Shown here one piece after another: positions 1 through 5,549 of a DNA stretch of 10,614 nucleotides (position 1 is the first letter of the stretch; each line of letters opens with the position of its first letter). The stretch comes from CAYOBW01 sp964402115 (lineage in GTDB: Bacteria; Verrucomicrobiota; Kiritimatiellia; UBA8416; CAYOBW01). Where the stretch lies: positions 1-10,614 of the forward strand of contig CAYOBW010000253.1 in the NCBI GenBank assembly GCA_964402115.1, written 5' to 3'. The position numbers and the translations under genes are program-made. The notes under the pieces are model-generated. The model ran no database searches. It saw only the letters and a program-made list of their open reading frames with translations, and was not told the origin of the DNA.

Positions 1-42
1 GACTTTGCATTCAGAGCGTGGGTATGGAATGAATGAAGTTCG

Positions 43-414
43 CTATTGGAAAGATATGCAGGAAGGCGAGCGGGCGGTATCGTCAAAGCAGGTTTCGAAT
101 ACGACGTTGTGATTCCCCCGACGCCGCTCGATGCGACCGACGACGGGCTTGGGCAGGTGCATGGGGGTGAGGCCGGAAAGCACCTTCAGGCAGTTAAGGA
201 CCGTGGAGAAGGTCGGCAGCGCATGGGGATACTTGCCATCGGGCAGCTCGGCACCGTCGGGCAGCGTGCGGGTGCCGCTGACAACCAACTCGTTGATGAA
301 CCTCCGCTCCATATAGGAGAGCAGCCAGTCCACGTAATCGGACGCGGAAGGCTCGCTGGCAACGCCATCGGCCTCGGCCCCCCGCTTCCGCCCCAGCAAC
401 CACTCCAGCGCCAT
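43..414 (-). CDS. Hypothetical 123-residue protein, last gene of the pilin operon in the window
   Basis: I do not recognise this protein. It starts MALEWLLGRK, is soluble-looking with no signal peptide or membrane helix, and has a compact C-terminal half (from about residue 61) with Cys75, Cys109 and Cys119. The ATG at 414 is chosen because a strong GGGGAGGT lies 7 nt upstream. The open frame continues upstream to a TTG at 492, which would add 26 residues including a CVACGE motif, overlap the preceding pilin gene by 37 nt and have a poorer ribosome site. It follows the GspG-like gene by 41 nt on the same strand, so it is probably co-transcribed and linked to pilus or secretion function. It could be an accessory cytoplasmic factor. 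No function is assigned. The stop is TAG at 43-45, and nothing can be assigned to bases 1-42. Confidence 0.6.
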   Translation of the reverse strand: MALEWLLGRKRGAEADGVASEPSASDYVDWLLSYMERRFINELVVSGTRTLPDGAELPDGKYPHALPTFSTVLNCLKVLSGLTPMHLPKPVVGRIERRRGNHNVVFETCFDDTARSPSCISFQ

Positions 415-421
415 ACCCGAG

Positions 422-429
422 ACCTCCCC
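422..429 (-). promoter_or_regulatory. Shine-Dalgarno deciding the start at 414
   Basis: On the minus strand GGGGAGGT ends 7 nt before the ATG at 414. This favours ATG 414 over the upstream in-frame TTG at 492, whose leader has only a weak purine run. Confidence 0.6.
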
Positions 430-455
430 GCACGCCACGCACCCGCGATCATCCG

Positions 456-821
456 TCACGGAATCGGCGCGCGCATCTGATGCCGTGAACAATAGGCTCT
501 TGTACCGATAGGGTCAAGGCGGTAGCCGACGCCGGTGGGACACCGCAGCATCTTCTGATCCCGTAGATAGTGTTTGATCTCGGCCTCAGACGAATAGTAT
601 CCGTTCGGTTTTCGGTTCTCGGTCGCGAACTGCTCCTTGGCGGCCTCGACGTAACCGAGGTTCTGCAGGCATTCGTTACGAATCGACGCCTGACGCGCTT
701 TCAATACGTTGGGAACCGCGATGCCCAGCAGCAGGCCCACCAAAGCCACCACAAAGAGAACCTCCACAATCGTGAAGCCGGCGGCACGCCAGCTTGTCCG
801 TATGGGTGATCGCCCACGCAT
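456..821 (-). CDS. GspG-like type II secretion/type IV pseudopilin
   Basis: A 121-residue prepilin. The class III leader is 15 residues and basic, with cleavage expected between Gly15 and Phe16 (AAG|FTIVE) by prepilin peptidase. Glu20 is the conserved Glu at mature position +5. A hydrophobic helix follows (about residues 17-37), ending in the 'GIAVPN' segment typical of GspG/PulG pilins. The C-terminal part contains NECLQNL, a helix with AAKEQFATEN, then a Cys94-Pro and a final Cys-Ser (Cys111), a layout I associate with pilins of the Verrucomicrobia and relatives. It is inferred to be a pilus or pseudopilus subunit in the inner membrane and periplasm. ATG 821 is chosen over the longer frame beginning at 881 because AGGAGG sits just upstream and the longer frame would overlap the previous gene by 49 nt. 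The gap to the previous gene is 11 nt. Confidence 0.85.
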   Translation of the reverse strand: MRGRSPIRTSWRAAGFTIVEVLFVVALVGLLLGIAVPNVLKARQASIRNECLQNLGYVEAAKEQFATENRKPNGYYSSEAEIKHYLRDQKMLRCPTGVGYRLDPIGTRAYCSRHQMRAPIP

Positions 822-825
822 AGGC

Positions 826-831
826 CCTCCT
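826..831 (-). promoter_or_regulatory. Shine-Dalgarno deciding the start at 821
   Basis: AGGAGG on the minus strand, 4 nt before ATG 821 and immediately after the stop of the preceding gene (833-835). This supports the short GspG-like start. Confidence 0.6.
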
Positions 832-832
832 C

Positions 833-1870
833 TCACTCGACGGCCGTGACCTTGCCATCGCGCACATAGACCCGACCCCACGGGTACTGCAGCACTTCCA
901 CGGCGCCGCTGCGCATGATCCCGGCGGGGGGCCCCTGTGTTTCCAGCACATCCGCCCGCGGCGTGCCCACGCCCGGCCGCGCACGCGGCTGGGGCCGCCA
1001 GGCCGGGTAGCCGGCGGCCCGTTGCAGCGTCAACGGCCGATCCGCCCCCAAGCCCTTCAGGAGCGTATCAGGGACCTCGGCTGCATCCCCGGGCGTGAAG
1101 CGCGCGGTTTGCGCGTCCAGCAGCTGCAGCGAGCCGACGCGGAGCACCTGCGTCGCCGTGCGCAATTCGCAGGCCACGGCGCCCGTGCTGCCGGACTGCG
1201 AGCCGGCTTGCCAGACCATGTCATACGTCTGCCGCTCGTAGGGCGAGTAGGCGTGCCAGGTCAGCGAGGAGCCGGGGCCAACCTGCAGGGCCTGGCGCGG
1301 CGCGTCCGCCGTCCCGCCCAGCCAGAAGCCGCTCAAGTCGAGAGGCCACGTTCCGGCGCTTGCGTTGACGGTCGCGTTCGCGGCAGGCGCGGGCGCGGCA
1401 GTCGGCGGGGCAGCCTGCACCGCGGCAGGCGGGGGTGCGGGCTCGGCAGGCAGTTCTTCGGCTGCCAGCAGCGAAAGCTCGTCGCCGCGCCGCCAAGCCA
1501 TCGACCGTTCATCCGCTCGCAGCCAACTGCCGGCATTCTCCACCTTCGGATCCACCGCCACGCCGGGCGTCTGCCAGGGCGTCCATGTCGCCCCGCCAAG
1601 GTTCTCGGCCAGGCAGAGTTCGACATCCGCAGCCGTCAGGCCCTTCTTGCGATAGACCAACCGCTGGACCTTCCCCTGCGCACAATGCGCCTCGATGGCC
1701 AGATCGCCACGCCGGAAAGTCGCGACACGCCCGGCGGCGTTCGACACCGCGGACAGGGGACGTCCCCAGCGCTCCACGCAGGCTTGTTCCGATTCGCCGA
1801 TCTGGGCCGACGCGACCAATCCCCCCCAGACTACGATCACCGTCGCTATACTGCCCGTTCGCCTCCGCAT
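833..1870 (-). CDS. Secreted protein of unknown function within the pilin operon
   Basis: A 345-residue protein with a Sec signal peptide: Arg-rich start, hydrophobic residues 7-19, and likely cleavage after ASA (Ala22|Gln23). It looks modular. The N-terminal domain (about 23-137) contains CVERWGRPL and cysteines 31, 63 and 86. A proline/alanine linker follows (about 138-172). A middle domain (about 173-290) begins DLSGFWLGG. The C-terminal module (about 305-345) has LQYPWGRVYVRDGKVTAVE, resembling the short 'expression of a product, then G-x-V' motif of SmpA/OmlA-like small lipoprotein domains. That resemblance is by eye only. The ATG at 1870 has an AAGGAG at good spacing. It lies 66 nt after the PilX-like gene and 11 nt before the GspG-like gene, which suggests a periplasmic role alongside the pilus. 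The molecular function is unknown. Confidence 0.8.
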   Translation of the reverse strand: MRRRTGSIATVIVVWGGLVASAQIGESEQACVERWGRPLSAVSNAAGRVATFRRGDLAIEAHCAQGKVQRLVYRKKGLTAADVELCLAENLGGATWTPWQTPGVAVDPKVENAGSWLRADERSMAWRRGDELSLLAAEELPAEPAPPPAAVQAAPPTAAPAPAANATVNASAGTWPLDLSGFWLGGTADAPRQALQVGPGSSLTWHAYSPYERQTYDMVWQAGSQSGSTGAVACELRTATQVLRVGSLQLLDAQTARFTPGDAAEVPDTLLKGLGADRPLTLQRAAGYPAWRPQPRARPGVGTPRADVLETQGPPAGIMRSGAVEVLQYPWGRVYVRDGKVTAVE

Positions 1871-1936
1871 CGCGGCTCCTTGGCGACCCCGACGTGCCCA
1901 ACCTGCCCGTTGGCGCCGGAGTCCGCGTGTCGATCC

Positions 1937-4180
1937 TCACAGCCGCGAACCGGCGCCCCAGGTGCCCGCCACGACACCCCAACCCGTGTCCAGTTGAATG
2001 CAGCGCTGGTAGCCCACGGGGTGCGGCAGGCCCGGAACCATGATGGAGCCTTCGCGAATGCGCTCATCCAGCGTGATGTCGAGGCGGGTTCGCGCGGTGC
2101 CCGAACGCACGATCCGCACGTGATTGCCGGCGGTCATGTTACCGTAGATGCTCAGGAATCCCTGGTCCGACGTGTTCAAGTTGTTGTCCACGAAATCGTT
2201 CTCCGCGTACAGGAGCGCATGAATCCCGCCGCCCGTGCCGAACTGCGCATCGCCGAGGTAGATGTTGCCGCTGTTCACCGTGTTCGGATCCTTGATCGCG
2301 ATCAGGCAAAACGCATCGTTGGCACTCTTCACCACCGTGCTGTTCAGGTTCTCGCGCGTCAGGCCCACCGGGTAGCGGGCGTTGTAGTAGAACTCGTCGG
2401 AAAGTGTGATGTTGCCCTTCACGACGATCGTGATGCGGGTGCCGGCGTTACGGAATCTCATGCTGTAAATGTTGGGATGGTGGATGTACAGGTTTCCATC
2501 CACGAAATACACCTTGAGATTGTGCGCCGGCAGAACCGTGACATACATCGGCGCGGTGTAGGTTGTGCCGTCGATCGAAGCGCCGGAAACTGACGTGTTG
2601 TAGGTCGAATCCGTTGGATCCTCGAAGAAATAGTCGTCGCGCGCCACACCCGCGGTGGTGTAGGTCTTCGTGTACTGCCGCCCGTTGATCGTCTTGCCGC
2701 CCACGCTCACGGAGCCTGACGTGGGCGGATTACGCACGAAGATGTGCGCCGGATTGGCCTGGTTCACGAGGGCCTTGAGCGTGCCGAAGACCGTGCCGTT
2801 GACCGGATAATCGTGCCCCCAGCGCGGCAGGGCGTCGGCGGGCATCGTGCCGGTCTTGGGGAGGTGATAGTACATGTGGACCAGATCGGGGGGGTCCACG
2901 GCGGGATCGCCGCCGGGGGCGGAGCGTTGTCCGCGTCCGGGGGCTGGCATGCCCGTGATCAACCCCGTCGCCTGCGTGCCGTAGTCGTAGATGCGATTGC
3001 GGTCGTCCACGAACCGCTCGCCGGCATCGCAGACGCCGTTGCCGTCCTCGAACGGCTCGCCCGCGTAGTAGACGCCATCCGGGAGGTCCTCGAAGACCTC
3101 GGCCGGCCAGCTGGCGGTGGTCGAGGAGGTCGTCCAAACCCACTTCTTCTTCGACGTGTTGTATTTCCAGTAGCCGCCGGCCGGGTCGTACTTGCCGTTC
3201 TTGCGAACGTACGTGCTGTTGATCTTGCGAACCGCGTCCTCGACCCACTCCTCGCCGGTGTCGTAGACGCCGTTCCCATTGTCCACGAACGGCTCGCTGG
3301 CGTCACGGATGCCGTTCCCGTTCAGATCGGTGAAGGAGTCGCCCGGATGGCGCACGCCGTCGCCGTCGGTGTCGGTGAAGGGTTCGCCCTCCTGATAGAT
3401 GCCGTCGCCGATGATGTCCCGAAAGGCCTCGCCGCGATCGTAGCGGCCATTCCTGTAGTAGTTGAACGCGCTCGCCGCCACGGAGTTGCTGTACGTCACG
3501 AACGCGGCCTGGGCCATGGGGCCGTAATTGGTGATGACGTAGGACTCCGCCCAGGTCTCGTCCACGGCGCAGATCTTGTCCCCGTCAATGTCATTCAGAA
3601 GCTCCGGCAGGCGCAGTCTCGCATCGCCCGTCACTTCGATGCGGTAACCGGAGTAGACGTCCCCCATGACGAAGTCGGCAGCCGTGCCCGTGCCGCCGAT
3701 CTGCAGGATGTAGTTCGTGGCGGCGCTGGAGTTGCCGGCGTAGAGGGCATGCGCATAGAGCGCATGCACGCGCCGCGAGCCACCCACCAGCGCGACGCCG
3801 GCGGTGATGGTCACCGACTGCCCGGAGAGACGCCCGGTGGACGTCACAATGTGCATGGTGCCCGTCGTGGCCGCCACGGACGTCTGGAAGCCCCAATCCG
3901 CGGCCTCGAAGGCGTTCGCCTGGCTGAAAAAGGCTCGCGACTCGTTATACGCAATGTTCCCCTCCGCATACTCGTTCAGCCTGACGATCGCCGCGTTTAC
4001 CCCGGACTCGGCCAGGTAGAACGCCCGGTCCCGCGCATGCGAGCGCTGGACCATCAGCCGATGGTTGGCGAGCATCAGCATGAGCGAGCCCACACCCAGG
4101 GACGTGATTCCCATCAGCATCATCGAGACCAGCATGACGCTGCCGGCTTGCCGTGCTTTGTCGTTGCGTGTTGTGTGCAT
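1937..4180 (-). CDS. Large PilX-like minor pilin with calcium-binding-like repeats
   Basis: A 747-residue protein whose N-terminus matches PilX/GspK-type minor pilins: short basic lead, Gly13, one long hydrophobic helix (about 14-37), no Glu at +5, then RDRAFYLAESGVNAA (51-65), a typical PilX_N signature. Residues 244-403 hold a run of units of the form [DN]-G-[DN]-G-[IV]-Y-D-x-G-E-P-F-x-D, interrupted once around 337-364, with an earlier DIDGDKICAVDE at 197-208. Such DxDGDG loops usually bind Ca2+. The C-terminal third (about 550-695) reads as short beta strands (YFVDGNLYIHH, ITIVVKGNITL, GNIYLGD, LLYAENDF, LSIYGNMTAGN), suggesting a right-handed beta-solenoid as in other long PilX-like proteins. 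Classical PilX is far shorter (about 150-200 residues). A perfect AGGAGG lies 5-6 nt before ATG 4180. It probably sits at or near the pilus tip or acts in pilus priming; that role is inferred. Confidence 0.75.
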   Translation of the reverse strand: MHTTRNDKARQAGSVMLVSMMLMGITSLGVGSLMLMLANHRLMVQRSHARDRAFYLAESGVNAAIVRLNEYAEGNIAYNESRAFFSQANAFEAADWGFQTSVAATTGTMHIVTSTGRLSGQSVTITAGVALVGGSRRVHALYAHALYAGNSSAATNYILQIGGTGTAADFVMGDVYSGYRIEVTGDARLRLPELLNDIDGDKICAVDETWAESYVITNYGPMAQAAFVTYSNSVAASAFNYYRNGRYDRGEAFRDIIGDGIYQEGEPFTDTDGDGVRHPGDSFTDLNGNGIRDASEPFVDNGNGVYDTGEEWVEDAVRKINSTYVRKNGKYDPAGGYWKYNTSKKKWVWTTSSTTASWPAEVFEDLPDGVYYAGEPFEDGNGVCDAGERFVDDRNRIYDYGTQATGLITGMPAPGRGQRSAPGGDPAVDPPDLVHMYYHLPKTGTMPADALPRWGHDYPVNGTVFGTLKALVNQANPAHIFVRNPPTSGSVSVGGKTINGRQYTKTYTTAGVARDDYFFEDPTDSTYNTSVSGASIDGTTYTAPMYVTVLPAHNLKVYFVDGNLYIHHPNIYSMRFRNAGTRITIVVKGNITLSDEFYYNARYPVGLTRENLNSTVVKSANDAFCLIAIKDPNTVNSGNIYLGDAQFGTGGGIHALLYAENDFVDNNLNTSDQGFLSIYGNMTAGNHVRIVRSGTARTRLDITLDERIREGSIMVPGLPHPVGYQRCIQLDTGWGVVAGTWGAGSRL
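2972..3451 (-). repeat. Coding repeat array: Asp/Asn/Gly calcium-loop-like units
   Basis: This is the part of the PilX-like gene that encodes about nine degenerate units, for example IGDGIYQEGEPFTDTD, DGDGVRHPGDSFTDLN, NGNGIRDASEPFVD, NGNGVYDTGEEWVED and GNGVCDAGERFVDD. Each is about 13-16 residues. The units are degenerate at both protein and DNA level, so the array is old rather than freshly duplicated. A non-repeat insert (residues about 337-364, rich in Trp, Lys, Ser and Thr) splits it. Acidic residues at alternate positions imply metal loops, which is a structural inference. Confidence 0.75.
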
Positions 4181-4216
4181 CGTACTCCTCCTGTACCTGC
4201 GTCTGTGGCGCCCAGC

Positions 4217-4780
4217 CTAACGCGGCATGTTGCGCATCACGATCGTCGTGTCCACGATGGCGCCGTACATGCCGTCCTGGATCGCTCCGGGACTGGCGGG
4301 CACCGGCTCCACCAAGCGATAGCTGATGCGCAGGGCGTTGTTCCCCACCTTCCGGAACACCGGAGGCGAAAACCCGTCGTCCATGATCTCCGTCATGCCC
4401 CGGGTCACGATCGTGACCCGTCCCTGGGAGTTGCTGACGTACATGTACCCGTCACGCTGCTGGGCAACCGGGTTCACATACACCAATCGCGAGAGGGTGC
4501 CGTTGGGCATCTGCAGCTCGACCCACGCGTTCGCATTCGTATCGATCGCGCTAATGGCGCTGGCGTTGCGGATGTGATCGGTCAGGATGCGGCTGGATTT
4601 GAGAATCTCCATGTGCGACCAGGAAACCCGCTGGGCATACGTCATCTGCTTGCTGCTCCAGATGAAGGCCGTCATCATGCCCGTCAACACGCAGAGTCCG
4701 ATGGCGGACGCGACCATGACTTCGATCAGGGTGAATCCGCCCCGGCGGACGCGAGCGGTTGTTGTGGCAGGCCCGTTCAT
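4217..4780 (-). CDS. PilW/GspJ-like minor pilin
   Basis: A 187-residue prepilin. Its leader ends in RRGG|FTLIE, with cleavage between Gly15 and Phe16 and Glu20 at mature position +5. One hydrophobic helix follows (about 17-41), then a mostly beta C-terminal domain (LVYVNP, GYMYVSN, VTIVTRG, LRISYRLVE, IVDTTIVMRN). Size and order (second in the cluster, before PilX) fit PilW or GspJ. The start ATG overlaps the stop of the upstream pilin by 4 nt (ATGA type), so translation is probably coupled. The gene ends 36 nt before the PilX-like start. Expected location is the inner membrane and periplasm as part of the priming or tip complex. PilW versus GspJ cannot be separated by eye. Confidence 0.85.
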   Translation of the reverse strand: MNGPATTTARVRRGGFTLIEVMVASAIGLCVLTGMMTAFIWSSKQMTYAQRVSWSHMEILKSSRILTDHIRNASAISAIDTNANAWVELQMPNGTLSRLVYVNPVAQQRDGYMYVSNSQGRVTIVTRGMTEIMDDGFSPPVFRKVGNNALRISYRLVEPVPASPGAIQDGMYGAIVDTTIVMRNMPR

Positions 4781-5226
4781 CGCACGATCCCCGAGAAGGT
4801 GTCCGTCTTGGTCCGCCGCAGGTAGGGCTCGTAGTACTCGACGTCCACGTGGATTTCGGCGTACTGATTCGATTCGGCCACCGTGATCTGACCCAGGGCG
4901 TTGTGCCAGTAGAGCCGGGTGCGGAGAATGACCGGATGCCCCAACGTCACCGTGTTGGTCTGCGGCAGCAGGGCCTCGTAAGTAGCTACCTGGAGCTGTT
5001 CACGTCCCGCCCCGGTCAGCGTCTCCATGCGTTGCTTCGCCAGATTGCGCGCCTCGGTGGAAACCCGCATGTACTGGGTGGTGCGAATGGAGGCCAAGCC
5101 GCACGCCACCAGCCCGATCGTCATCAGGGTCAGGAACGTCGAAGCGGCCAGCACCTCAACCAGCGTGAAGCCCCTTTTCGAGACCTCCCGCCGGTCTGCC
5201 GCTCGCTGTTGGTTCGTTTTGCACAT
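4777..5226 (-). CDS. PilV/GspI-like minor pilin, first gene of operon
   Basis: A 149-residue prepilin with an unusually long, hydrophilic, basic leader of 19 residues (MCKTNQQRAADRREVSKRG) before the cleavage site SKRG|FTLVE. Glu24 is at mature +5 and the hydrophobic helix spans about 21-45. The C-terminal domain includes ARNLAKQRMETL, typical of PilV/GspI proteins, which have a short 'A..LA..R.E.L' helix after the transmembrane stretch. ATG 5226 is preceded by AAGGAG (5235-5240) at 8 nt spacing. As the first gene of the cluster it sits just downstream of the predicted sigma-54 promoter. It is inferred to act as a minor pilin in pilus initiation. Confidence 0.85.
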   Translation of the reverse strand: MCKTNQQRAADRREVSKRGFTLVEVLAASTFLTLMTIGLVACGLASIRTTQYMRVSTEARNLAKQRMETLTGAGREQLQVATYEALLPQTNTVTLGHPVILRTRLYWHNALGQITVAESNQYAEIHVDVEYYEPYLRRTKTDTFSGIVR

Positions 5227-5244
5227 CGTGCGTGCTCCTTCTTC

Positions 5245-5260
5245 CGCCTGTTAACAGGCG
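5245..5260. promoter_or_regulatory. Perfect 16-bp palindrome over the pilin promoter start
   Basis: CGCCTGTTAACAGGCG is a perfect inverted repeat with no spacer. It runs from the -12 GC of the predicted sigma-54 promoter across the predicted start site (about 5248). Its position would suit a repressor or autoregulator operator. It is not placed as a terminator because no T-run follows and it lies directly before the ribosome site of the first pilin gene. Function is inferred from position only. Confidence 0.55.
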
Positions 5261-5274
5261 CAGGTTGCATGCCA
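5259..5274 (-). promoter_or_regulatory. Predicted sigma-54 (-24/-12) promoter of the pilin operon
   Basis: The minus strand reads TGGCATGCAACCTGCG. Against the consensus TGGCACG-N4-TTGCW it has the invariant GG and GC with exact spacing and matches 9 of 12 specified positions. The predicted transcription start is near 5248, leaving about 21 nt of leader that just includes the AAGGAG ribosome site before ATG 5226. The neighbouring gene encodes a sigma-54 activator, which makes the call more likely. It has not been tested. Confidence 0.6.
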
Positions 5275-5549
5275 ATCGGTCACTGCAGGGACAACAAGAA
5301 CGCTTTTGTCTGTTACGCCGTCCCGGTATACATCCACACTACCGTCCTGTCCGCCATTCGAACCGTTCCCGCTCACGGATGCCGACAAGGGCGTTTTCAG
5401 AACTGCGAAGACACCGCTGCCCCTGAGAAACCACCGACGGGCAAGGGGTGTACAAATCTGTCACAGGCCATGCGTGCGGAATATAATCTAACTCATTCCC
5501 TGAAAAGATGATACAAATCAACCGACAGAATTCCTTCGGACTGTCTGTC

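Larger units (their letters stand above)
5227..5549. other. Non-coding control region between regulator gene and pilin operon
   Basis: No convincing gene lies here; the short frames lack ribosome sites and recognisable protein sequence. It holds the sigma-54 promoter and the 16-bp palindrome (listed separately). CTGT or ACAG occurs nine times (near 5248, 5254, 5310, 5347, 5458, 5463, 5525, 5541, 5545). A similar pair of boxes, ACAAGAACGCTTTT (5294-5307) and ACAAGGGCGTTTTC (5385-5398), are direct repeats 91 nt apart. There is an AT-rich patch at 5478-5520. An inverted repeat GACAGA...TCTGTC (5524-5529 and 5544-5549) lies directly after the regulator stop codon. It might weakly terminate the kinase/regulator transcript or be a protein site; no T-run follows it. 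Confidence 0.6.

Noticed and set aside
456..881. Longer start for the GspG-like pilin at 881
   Set aside because: It would add 20 residues before a normal prepilin leader and overlap the previous gene by 49 nt, while ATG 821 has AGGAGG just upstream.
1898..1913. Small hairpin (CCAAC/GTTGG) between the PilX-like and secreted-protein genes
   Set aside because: Only 5 bp with no T-run, so not supported as a terminator or regulatory site.
1022..2593. 523-codon open frame on the plus strand
   Set aside because: It lies antisense to two well-supported genes with signal peptide or PilX signatures, spans the gap between them, has low-complexity Arg/Pro/Gly composition, and no domain. It is a GC-rich shadow.
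2972..3451. CRISPR or DNA tandem array
   Set aside because: The periodicity is at protein level and degenerate, in frame with the PilX-like gene. There are no identical repeats or spacers.
2744..4825. 693-codon open frame on the plus strand
   Set aside because: Antisense to the PilX-like and PilW-like genes. Its His/Val/Arg-rich composition mirrors the Asp/Gly repeats, and there is no recognisable motif.
5480..5485. TATATT as a -10 element of a second pilin promoter
   Set aside because: No acceptable -35 at 16-18 nt, and it lies about 255 nt from the first pilin gene. It is kept only as part of the AT-rich patch.
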